Assembly: GCA_903813345.2 (NCBI GenBank)
Contig: CAIIXF020000004.1
Coordinates: 11,924,196-11,988,195, forward strand
Direction: 5' to 3'
Source: Owenia fusiformis
Taxonomy: Eukaryota; Annelida; Polychaeta; Sabellida; Oweniidae
Length of the DNA: 64,000 bases
Part shown: one piece after another, positions 40,501-46,000 of the stretch
How positions within the stretch are numbered: position 1 is the first letter of the stretch
How the letters are laid out: each line of letters opens with the position of its first letter
Position numbers and translations under genes: made by a program
Notes under the pieces: generated by a model
What the model saw: only the letters and a program-made list of their open reading frames with translations
What the model was told of the DNA's origin: nothing
Databases searched by the model: none

Positions 40501-41834
40501 AGAAAATTGCAAGTTGTGGGTTCCATATCGATATATGTTTAAATATGTCTCCAGTGTATTGCATTTATTTTCCTTTGGAACAAAATATGAAACACGTCTT
40601 TTGCATTGTGATCAAAGCAAATCATGTTTGAATCAGGGTCGGGATGAAAATGTGAAATCTTGGTGTTCTTGTACTTTTGCAGACGATGTTGGTGAGGTAC
40701 ATATACACTAGGAATACTCAGAACATTAGTGTAGTAGTGGCAAGATTAATTCACCAAACAAGCTTTATTAGCTAGATAAATATTTAATTGGCGAAAATCC
40801 TATGCTCCAAAGAGCACGAAATATTGCAGGCACCAATCTAAGACGTATACAGTATGTGATGCGTTCGCAATATTTAGAAACAAACGTGATTTTTAAGGAT
40901 TTACAGGCTCAATTAAATGTATATTTTAATCATATTAAATAAATAAAATTGAACAATTTCTTCGATACTAAAATAAAATAAATAAAATACCGATATAAAA
41001 CACCACAAAATATCCATTAACATAGATAAAATAACGCTCAAAGATGAACTAGATTTGCGATTTGATTTGATTTTGATAAACGTCGTCGCAACTTTTTTTG
41101 TTTAGTTGCGATCAGAAAATCGATAACTTTGCGTCAGACTTGCGATGCGATGGAATGATAATAACATTTTTGGGAAATAGTTGCGTTGCGATGTCTTGCG
41201 ATGCGATTCGCATGCGATTTTGCGTTGCGACCAGATGATAATGAGGCCTCTGTACTGTACTGTACTGTATATACCATTGCTCCGTTCTTTGATGAACTGT
41301 ATCGTACTGTAAGTCGAGCACCTACTGCAATGCTCAGTACTCTCCTGTACTTTGTCGTAATGTACTTTAGCATGAATGAATAAACGCAAGGAGCACACAC
41401 TCGCAACCTCGTGGTTATGGCCCCAATCGCCTAGCCTAGACGTGCTGGCGCTCAAGCCCTCTCGGCCAAGTCGACAACCCCATAAAAGGTTGTTTTTATT
41501 AGTCGATTTGACTAGAGGCTGCAGATGTTAACGCTCAGACACATCAGAGGAAGCACCCTACCCCCTTTTTTCCCTTATATATTTCTAAATATACACACGC
41601 TGCTCGACTGTCCTTAAGAACCCAGAGCGGGTTAAGAGCCGGTTAACATACACTGTAAAATTCAGTACTCTGCTGTACTGAATCGTGATGTACATTATTG
41701 TTTGCACATTATAGATTTGATCACAATTAACAGCATGTTTCTGTTAAAGGTCTTGGAAAGACAAGATTGGAAATATTGGAGGTGGAGTTAACCCAGGAAC
41801 CCCAAACCGAATTCTTCGCTCAAACAAATGTTGA
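10451..41834 (+). CDS. Proteinase K-like subtilase (S8), complete in 17 exons
   Basis: Seventeen exons of 26-145 bp join in one frame to 428 codons plus stop: 10451-10532, 13328-13414, 13701-13845, 14132-14255, 14858-14918, 16004-16040, 17098-17146, 17381-17453, 17717-17807, 29881-29949, 31386-31449, 31652-31728, 32998-33079, 33638-33695, 34587-34612, 35702-35778, 41750-41834. Residues 1 to about 21 are a signal peptide. Residues 28 to about 140 are an I9-type inhibitory propeptide (ENRYLVIF). The mature domain starts near WNLDRINQ. The catalytic residues read as Asp178 (YVIDSG), His214 (GHGTLVSG), oxyanion Asn304 (GAGN) and Ser369 (GTSYAAP). The His-Ser spacing is 155, as in proteinase K. 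This is a secreted serine endopeptidase made as a self-inhibited zymogen. The start ATG has A at -3. The usual GTSMA is GTSYA here. Intron 9 is 12 kb and full of transposons. Confidence 0.93.
10728..10784 (+). promoter_or_regulatory. TATA box and NRF-1-like palindrome inside intron 1
   Basis: TGCGCAGGCGCA (NRF-1-like, one base off the YGCGCAYGCGCR consensus) is followed at 10749-10757 by TATATAAAG and at 10783 by a splice-donor-like AGGTAAGC. This arrangement resembles a core promoter with a very short first exon. It could be an alternative start for the protease or part of an old repeat. Confidence 0.35.
11420..11957. repeat. Inverted-repeat element with 95-bp arms
   Basis: The arm 11425-11522 is repeated inverted at about 11862-11953, almost identical through GGTGATCGTACAAAATGGAT to TTTTTTCAAGAGAAAA. 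The inner segment next to the left arm recurs at 48700-48870. The right arm interrupts a local sequence (GCAAAGTAGTGTTTTTATAT) whose uninterrupted copy is at about 12970. Confidence 0.72.
13328..13414 (+). CDS. S8 protease exon 2: start of I9 propeptide
   Basis: Reads KFQYLGVGYNGIENRYLVIF; NRYLVIF is the usual first strand of an I9 inhibitor domain. Phase 1 in, phase 1 out; acceptor TTTCAG. Confidence 0.88.
13701..13845 (+). CDS. S8 protease exon 3: middle of propeptide
   Basis: The 145-bp exon enters in phase 1 and leaves in phase 2. It reads ADMHFNKLKSTMNIQQGH and later SELIPHDMIYIISCPSEQ. Conservation to I9 is weak by eye, but both splice sites and phase fit. Confidence 0.85.
14132..14255 (+). 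CDS. S8 protease exon 4: end of propeptide
   Basis: Reads ILRLLLNDNDITRIVQDTVV and ends in SSLYW, leaving in phase 0. V-x-D-T-V-V-S-T-Q-Q resembles the last strand of I9 propeptides. The W joins NLDRINQ of the next exon to give the usual mature N-terminal motif. Confidence 0.87.
14858..14918 (+). CDS. S8 protease exon 5: mature N-terminus
   Basis: Reads NLDRINQENPNPVDGFYSVL; with the preceding Trp this matches the W-(G/N)-L-D-R-I-D-Q motif at the start of mature proteinase K-type domains. Confidence 0.92.
14986..15195. repeat. Dispersed repeat family copy 3
   Basis: Begins ACAAGTGCCAAAGGGAAAGG and contains AACGTGAAAAGAAA and ACAATCTAGGACCA, matching the copy at 45088-45310. It lies directly before the 63-bp tandem array. 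Confidence 0.7.
15215..15598. repeat. 63-bp tandem array, six copies
   Basis: GTTCAAAATCCAGTAGAAAT recurs at 15221, 15284, 15347, 15410, 15473 and 15536, exactly 63 bp apart with almost no differences; the last unit has a 3-bp insertion. Because 63 is 21 codons, long open frames appear on both strands, but nothing else suggests coding. It lies in intron 5 of the protease gene. Confidence 0.93.
16004..16040 (+). CDS. S8 protease exon 6: catalytic Asp
   Basis: The 37-bp exon reads GNGMGVDLYVIDS; the Asp of VIDS is the catalytic aspartate (residue 178). Phase 1 in, phase 2 out. Confidence 0.92.
16146..17021. mobile_element. Non-autonomous Tc1/mariner-like element, 876 bp
   Basis: The termini CACTCCCCTCCATAAGTTTG and its inverse are flanked by TA. 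The arms are about 255 bp long. There is no transposase frame. The terminal TCCATAAGTTTGGCAACC resembles Tc1-type ends. Confidence 0.85.
17098..17146 (+). CDS. S8 protease exon 7
   Basis: The 49-bp exon completes DSGIRSQHDEFTNRIDSA, matching the conserved D-(T/S)-G-I-x-x-x-H-x-E-F after the catalytic Asp. Leaves in phase 0. Confidence 0.92.
17381..17453 (+). CDS. S8 protease exon 8: catalytic His
   Basis: Reads GYNFVDGNSSPEDDMPSGHG then TLVSG. His of GHGT is residue 214. Leaves in phase 1. Confidence 0.94.
17717..17807 (+). CDS. S8 protease exon 9
   Basis: Reads GIAAGTNTGVCKMVTIIPFK then AIGADGTGSAG, the family's G-x-x-x-G-x-x-x-G-V-A-K and K-V-L-x-x-x-G-x-G-S segment. Leaves in phase 2 and joins 29881 across a 12-kb intron with exact phase. 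Confidence 0.93.
17865..18022 (-). pseudogene. Coding-like fragment, unidentified, in intron 9
   Basis: On the minus strand about 50 codons are open and read YGVDYEPLEAMMLVADPVAR then KFLEGRRGKNEYIK. To the right (to about 18300) the same strand shows further coding-like but frame-shifted stretches. It is less AT-rich than its surroundings. I do not recognise the family; it may be a relic of a retrocopy or transposon protein. Confidence 0.3.
18445..19513. mobile_element. Non-autonomous mariner-type element, 1,069 bp
   Basis: Begins CAGGGTGTCCGGAAAGTAAA and ends with its inverse; both ends are flanked by TA. Sub-terminal sequence is also partly inverted. No transposase is readable. Confidence 0.87.
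21814..21860. repeat. 23-bp-arm hairpin with 1-nt loop
   Basis: AACATGAGGATATCATCATA continues into an inverted copy with one mismatch and a single base between the arms. The right arm and following bases (GATGATATCC-CATGTTA) recur at about 54485-54501, so this is a dispersed motif. Confidence 0.75.
22468..23513 (+). mobile_element. Decayed mariner element with transposase remnant
   Basis: The left end CAGGGTGGTCCAAAAAATGG is preceded by TA. The left arm of about 230 bp is repeated inverted at 23328-23513, but the outermost 45 bp of the right arm are missing. In the middle, at 22936-23127 on the plus strand, FQQDGVPSNRSHKS and a later CDYH match the C-terminal catalytic half of mariner-type transposases, with most of the protein lost. 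Confidence 0.82.
23806..24297 (-). mobile_element. LINE fragment: C-terminal end of reverse transcriptase ORF
   Basis: An open frame of about 163 codons reads ILPMHDIYQLNVGIFV, then YQTRHSHDIHAFKF and VQGQQIWNSIFHHIRQA. This is the usual tail of jockey/CR1-type non-LTR reverse transcriptase proteins. The catalytic part is absent, and the element is 5'-truncated at about 24270. Confidence 0.78.
24684..24705. repeat. Run of 22 C
   Basis: An uninterrupted homopolymer of cytosine; its length in the assembly may be unreliable. Confidence 0.95.
25262..25600. repeat. Three diverged tandem units of about 124 bp
   Basis: ATTGAACACCTGTGTATAGT, AATGAACACCTCTTTAGTGA and CAGTACAGTAAAA recur three times. 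The unit includes a CAGTAAAA-x-TGTC end that resembles the terminus of the neighbouring pogo-like element, so the array may derive from such an end. Confidence 0.72.
25612..26071. mobile_element. pogo-like MITE, 460 bp
   Basis: Terminal CAGTAAAACCTG and its inverse are flanked by TA. This is the type of terminus seen in pogo/Tigger elements. No coding capacity. Confidence 0.82.
26134..28178. mobile_element. Inverted-repeat-bounded segment with 70-bp arms
   Basis: The arms 26134-26203 and 28109-28178 are inverted copies; each starts with the palindrome CACTGTATGTACAGTG and includes GTGCGTGATCAAAGACTCGA. The 2-kb interior has no recognisable transposase. Probably a non-autonomous DNA transposon of a class I cannot name. 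Confidence 0.65.
28607..29166 (-). mobile_element. LINE fragment: reverse transcriptase core remnant
   Basis: On the minus strand SVLFADDTNLLASDHN carries the catalytic FADD box. Downstream, after stops or frame breaks, come SRTIGISFKC and IYNSLIYSYLNYCTIIW, the segments that normally follow in jockey/CR1-type reverse transcriptases. It is the part missing from the fragment at 23806-24297, but a separate insertion. Confidence 0.78.
29881..29949 (+). CDS. S8 protease exon 10
   Basis: Reads DLIAAIRKAIDLKATRNRPA then VIN across the junction. It matches the family segment D-V-I-A-(A/G)-I-x-W-V. Phase 2 in (one base completes Gly), phase 2 out. Confidence 0.92.
31386..31449 (+). CDS. S8 protease exon 11
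   Basis: Reads ISLGTVPYAQLDVAVKSAVK, the N-M-S-L-G-G substrate-binding strand and following helix. The donor is taken as AGT|GTGAGC because it restores phase 0 into exon 12. Confidence 0.92.
31652..31728 (+). CDS. S8 protease exon 12: oxyanion Asn
   Basis: Reads GIFVSVGAGNFKKLWAKQSP then ARAPKA. Asn of GAGN (residue 304) is the oxyanion-hole residue; SPARAPKA is typical of proteinase K relatives. Confidence 0.94.
31997..32913. mobile_element. Inverted-repeat DNA element with 7-bp direct flanks
   Basis: TTTAGCCTTGCCCAAGTCGG and its near-inverse bound about 917 bp, with arms of about 65 bp. ATCTGCG occurs directly on both sides (31990-31996 and 32914-32920), and the next base differs (T/C). 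A 7-8-bp duplication fits hAT-type insertion. No transposase is readable. Confidence 0.75.
32998..33079 (+). CDS. S8 protease exon 13
   Basis: Reads FTVASVGKDDNLSWFSNFGA then GVDIAAP, matching T-V-G-A-x-x-x-x-D-x-x-x-x-F-S-N-x-G-x-x-V-D-I-x-A-P. The acceptor CTAAG is used rather than the nearby TTTACAG, which would give an immediate stop. Confidence 0.92.
33370..33500. repeat. Degenerate TACTCA-type simple repeat
   Basis: Imperfect repeats of TACTCAA/TATCTACTCA in the intron after exon 13. Open frames here are products of the repeat. Confidence 0.6.
33638..33695 (+). CDS. S8 protease exon 14
   Basis: Reads GEDIYSASNACDNCYTNGY. It leads into the serine motif in the next exon. The CDNC pair could form a local disulfide. 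Confidence 0.9.
33819..34420. mobile_element. TTAA-flanked fold-back element, 602 bp
   Basis: AGGAATATTCCTTGCCA and its inverse bound the element, with TTAA on both sides (33815-33818 and 34421-34424). The arms are about 200 bp long. TTAA target sites are typical of piggyBac and Kolobok types; no transposase remains. Confidence 0.82.
34587..34612 (+). CDS. S8 protease exon 15: catalytic Ser
   Basis: The 26-bp exon reads GTSYAAPQV. Ser369 is the nucleophile. The donor GTA|GTAAGT gives the extra Val that restores the family's P-x-V-A-G. Confidence 0.93.
34860..35430. repeat. AAGGTCA-type repeats ending in a GTGACAT hairpin
   Basis: TTGACCTTGAAAAGGTCATT-like units recur three times, followed by ATGTCACCACT and its inverse AGTAGTGACAT. 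A similar hairpin (ATGTCACCA...TGGTGACAT) lies in opposite context at 54889-54914. It looks like the end of an interspersed element. Confidence 0.5.
35702..35778 (+). CDS. S8 protease exon 16
   Basis: Reads AGVAACYLSVYPTATVPQVE then AYLRNG, matching the helix after the serine motif (V-A-G-x-x-A-x-x-L-x-x-x-P-x-x-x-P-x-x-V). Confidence 0.93.
36000..36131. repeat. Short inverted repeat
   Basis: ATTCAATGATTCGAGTGAAA through TATTCTTCCC is inverted at 36094-36131, giving about 36-bp arms around a 57-bp spacer. Possibly a small MITE. Confidence 0.65.
36267..38898. mobile_element. TA-flanked inverted-repeat element, 2.6 kb, with AACCATT-rich arms
   Basis: CCCTTATAAAAAAAC and TCTAAGGG form the ends, each with TA outside. 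Inside both arms are many copies of AACCATT or its inverse. The interior holds no recognisable transposase. Confidence 0.78.
38905..39155 (+). other. Unidentified open frame of about 84 codons in intron 16
   Basis: Open from the element end to TGA, reading YETFDFLSNAALVINFLGKA and ending NGDPLISYGLPY. Base composition looks more coding-like than the flanks, but I recognise no family. It lies between two transposons, so it may be a relic. Confidence 0.25.
39741..41252 (+). mobile_element. Inverted-repeat DNA transposon with Myb/SANT-like exon
   Basis: GAGGCCTCATTATCATCTGG begins the left arm and is inverted exactly at the right end; the arms continue with TTGCGATGCGA-type sequence. It sits inside a run of GTACT repeats. 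The internal exon 40091-40280 encodes a Myb/SANT-like domain, as found in Harbinger/PIF-type elements. No DDE transposase is visible, so it is probably a deleted derivative. Confidence 0.75.
40091..40280 (+). CDS. Myb/SANT-like DNA-binding exon inside transposon
   Basis: Starts MSRARNWTNDEQELLVSLIE and contains CWARVAGKINSLGVEMRTRK. The W-T-x-x-E-x-x-x-L start and W-x-x-V/I-A-x-x-(I/L)-N spacing fit Myb/SANT-like domains of Harbinger accessory proteins. It ends at a GTAAGT donor. A possible continuation begins after ATTTTTCAACAG at about 40432, but I cannot confirm it. Confidence 0.55.
41373..41557 (-). mobile_element. tRNA-like SINE copy 1
   Basis: On the minus strand GGCCGAGAGGGCTTGAGCGC resembles the A-box half of a tRNA-Leu (CCGAG-x-GG-x-C-x-x-AGGCGC). 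The B-box region is degraded in this copy. It matches 44831-45022 over nearly its whole length. Confidence 0.7.
41750..41834 (+). CDS. S8 protease exon 17: C-terminus and stop
   Basis: Reads SWKDKIGNIGGGVNPGTPNR then ILRSNKC and TGA. GTPNRIL matches the usual G-T-P-N-x-L-L end of proteinase K-like domains. The acceptor TTAAAG was chosen because it alone gives the right phase and avoids an upstream in-frame TAA. Confidence 0.9.
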
Positions 41835-42901
41835 TTCCTGAAGGAAATCACGTGATCGGCAAATTGTTGATGAGATATACATGAGACCACCAAGAAAATA
41901 CTATTATGATCATGAAATACTTTGTAAACCTAAAATGATATTTAACGAGAACACGAATGATTTTTTTCTCCAAAAACATGTAATTTTATTTTAAATAACA
42001 TTTGATACAGTTGGGTTCATTGGAAAGTAATATTACATCCGAAATACTTTATGTACTGCTTGTTAGATGTATTTATATTAGCCGTAACAATCCTGTCAGT
42101 GGTTGGTCTTAAATGCTTATTTTAATTTGATGTCATTAAATATAGTACGTAACTGTACTTAAATATAAAACGCGAAATAAATTGTCAATTTTATTTTATT
42201 TTGTTGTTCAAAAAATGATATACTTCCTATAAGAACAATGCTAGCTTCCTAAAAGAACAATCTGTTCTCATTCGAATGAAAGTAAAAGCAAGGTAAACGG
42301 TCTTTATAACTTAACTGACGTACTTCCAAATATTAGCATTCATATTTCAAGATGTACAGAAAATACCAATCAGTGATTTATTATGCAGATTTATGAATGT
42401 ACATGGTATCGTTCCGATATAATTTTATTGGCATCGAGCTCCAAATATCATAACTTTGCCCGTATTATTACACATCCCACCTCTCAATTAATTGCCTTAG
42501 ATTCCTTTGCAATCTACCTTATGGTATCCTAACACCCCTCTGGTTTTTACTGATGACATTAACTTGGACGCGTCCAACTAAGTATAAAATTAGTAAGTAC
42601 ACGTGCTGAGGTCCTCAATTTCCCTATCCCCCCTAGTGAATAGCGGGGAGGTTGGGTGGGACTTTGGTAATTGAGAGGTGGGTATGTTTATAAACAGGAA
42701 AATCAATTTAAAAAGGATTTTCCCATTCTACCCCCATCATCTTGGTTTTAACGTCATAAAGTGTCTAACTTCTGTGGCTCTCAAATTAAAAAAATATATA
42801 TTAGAGACGCAAAACATTGTATCCGACCACAACCCCCACCCCCTCCCATGCAGAGAATAGGGCTAATCATAGTAGTATACAATAATGTTTCTCTAAACTT
42901 C
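41835..42901. other. Intergenic space between two convergent genes
   Basis: This holds the 3' regions of the protease (plus) and the lamin-tail/EGF gene (minus). An AATAAA at 42176-42181 on the plus strand is a possible poly(A) signal for the protease, about 340 bp after its stop. I see no other gene. Confidence 0.5.
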
Positions 42902-43037
42902 TTATAACTTATATTTGGGAGTTGTTGAGGGAAGTGTTGGTTCAAAGTCTACACAGAACCTTGCTCTACATCCACGAGCCACCCACATGTCCTTTGTATT
43001 TTCATCATAGCCCCATTTGTCCTCAGAACACTGCGTT
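42902..43037 (-). CDS. Lamin-tail/EGF gene last exon: DUF3011-like C-terminus
   Basis: Reads TQCSEDKWGYDENTKDMWVA then RGCRARFCVDFE, ending in a Pro/Thr tail and TAA. W-G-x-D...W-V-x-x-G-C-R-A-x-F is the hallmark of DUF3011. Confidence 0.87.
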
Positions 43038-46000
43038 CTGCAAATAGAAATACGCAATTTTCTAACATGTAGATCAAGGAGGATCGGCTCCAAGATTGCA
43101 ACTTCTATATTTTTGCAATATATGGGCGTCGTGATTACAAAATTCGAATTTAAACAGGCGCCATTTTGTTCACTTGAACATTTGAGTCATAAATTTAGTC
43201 GGTTGTAATTTCAAAAAATAGCGTTTCACTGTTGGAAAATATCGAGTTTAGATCCTGAGCGCCAAATCTCCTTGCATGTAGATCAGACTCATAGACCCAC
43301 GTTGAGATATAATTAGGTAAAATATATATTTTGCAAAGAGGTTACAGTTCAACACGTTCATCATACAATCAGTATAATTATAATTCATCACGTATCCCCT
43401 CTATCATTTGGAAACTAGCTCTCGAAACGTCCTGTTACTGTTATTGTTATTTTTATTCGATCTCACCTTGATATCTGTCTGTCTACCGTTGGGGTCTTTA
43501 ATTGAAATGATTGCATGAATTGAGCGTCGTCGTGTACAGAGCAGGTTACGTTTCTCCATCGAACACTGAAGCAGTCAAAACAATGAGCACCTGAAAGAAA
43601 AACAATAATAGAAATTAATGATAAAAAATGAAAAATAAATAAAGATAAGATTTTGTGCATGATACTATTAGCTATTCTAAGACGTGTTATAACCGCGTTT
43701 CGATCAGGCCATAACAAATCAAGACCGGTAGACTTGTAAAGTGCATATATGAAATACGTATTCACAACCATTTTCAAAAACAAATCGTACCTTTTTCACA
43801 TCGATCACCTTCAGCTCCGGAGGGGCAGAGACATTTAAAATTTCCCCCAAACATATTTATACATACGGCCTTCTCGCCATAACATGGGTTCGATCTGCAT
43901 GCATTTTCTACATTAAAAGAAATAAATGTTACATAATTCTCGTATAATACACAATTATTTTAAACAGATTTGGTTATCAAGAAAAAGGAGTTTGATTTAC
44001 GGTATTTTATATTTTTCTATAGTAGACAATTTTCTATCCCTTACCATTTGAAGGCCACGAGCAGTTGGTGTTCGAATCAGGAATATCTGAAAGGTAAACT
44101 TTTTGTGTTTTATTTCACACATGTACAGTGTAAGAGATCTTTTCAAAGCTAAAAATAACAGAGGTTTACATTTAGCCCATTACTTATTGGGCAGCTCTTG
44201 TATGTCTATCAATTTATTATAGTGAATTAACTGAATGATATATTTGTATGTATGTGGATAAAATTGAATAACATATCTTGTATTAAGTAGAAGTATACTC
44301 TTAACTTGGTCTATCATTCGACACGACCCTTTGACGGCCATGTAACAAACCTCTTTCCCTAGCACCCAGTAGATTTCTTCGACAGCCCACATCCATCAGT
44401 TTTTACTCTCTGGAGTGTTCCTTAACCTGAGGTGGCAACCTAAGCTCTATTTAGAATCTTACCTTCGCTGCAGTTGAGTCCTTGTTTGTTCGGGGGACAT
44501 ATACACTGGAATCCACCATTCCAGGGGATAGCAAAACCCTCGTTGCACGGAGCTATAAAACCAACAATCGTGTGTAGATTCATACCGAGAGTAATTTAGG
44601 ATGCCAATGAGTTTGGTATAGCGATGAGTTTGATTAACCAATGAGTTCGGTAATACATGTCATAATTCACCTAACTATGATACCGCCGGGTAAATCATGG
44701 ATTCTGGTTAATAGCCGTGAAAAATAAGCAACTCAGCAGGACAATATGGGATTATAATAGAACTTAAACCAATTGATAAATGGTAGAGAAGTTCAGATAT
44801 GAGATGTTGCTGAATATTAAAATTGCAGATCGGAATGAAATAAACATGAGCACACGCGTTTCGAACTCACAATCTCGTTGTTACGGCGCCCAATCGCCTA
44901 GCCTGAACGTGCTGGCGCTCAAGCCCTCTCGGTCAAATCGACAACCCCAACGAAGGTTGTTTTGTTAGTCGATCTGACTAGAGGCAGCTGGTGTTAACGC
45001 TCAAACACACCAGAGGAAGCACAACTCTTGGTCACATTTGCTCTACTGCAGACGTACGGCGACCGTAGATTCACAAATATATAATCACAAGTGCCGAAGG
45101 GAAAGGACCAAAAGTTGTAATGGAACTTAGCAAGAAAAAGCAAACTCTAAGTGCATACCAGTCAAGAAAAACAAACCCCATATAGCCCAAAACCATGATC
45201 TAACGTGAAAAGAAACAATGTCTAATACCCCCTTTCCCCCACCATTCAAGAACCAATATCACAATCCAAGACCAGAAAACCAAGGGACATTTCATTCACA
45301 CTGAAGTCATTACAATACATGTTGAAGAAAAAAATAGAAATTGATAGCCAATTGATAGCCAATACTCATAACCTCAAAAATAGTTGTAGATACAAGTACT
45401 CATACAATATAGAGCATTCAGTCTCAAATGATGTGGGATAGATAAAATCCAGTCTCCAAGTCCATAGGCGTTTCAAAGGGTCAACATCCATTCACAAAAG
45501 CCGTCGCCATAATCCATGAAACACAATAGTTCACAATGGTCATCAGGAGAAAACTATGGCTGGTTTCGATCCCTATTTCTCAACCATTAATGCCATAGCC
45601 GGGATCCACCTCAAAAGGTGCCAAGTGAAAATATTGTGAGTTCATTGCCAATGTCCTAAATAATTCCTACATCCTTGTTCCTTCAGTTGTTCAACATTGA
45701 TATAGGAAATCCACGCATCGTATTGTTTATTCCTATACTTTATGCTGTATGTTTCTCTCGAGCTAGAAAAGCTACAGCCGCCGTACGATTGTCGGAGATC
45801 AAATGTGACTGAGGCATTGGCGTCATATACTAAATCCCATGGATTAATATACAAGATGGAGTGCTACTATAGTAGCAGTACATCACTATACATGTTACAA
45901 AATTCAATAAAGGATAAAAACAAAGTCCTTACCAATCTTGCAGTGTGTACCGTTTCCTTGATAACCAGAAAGACACGTGCAACTAAAACTTCCGTTTGTG

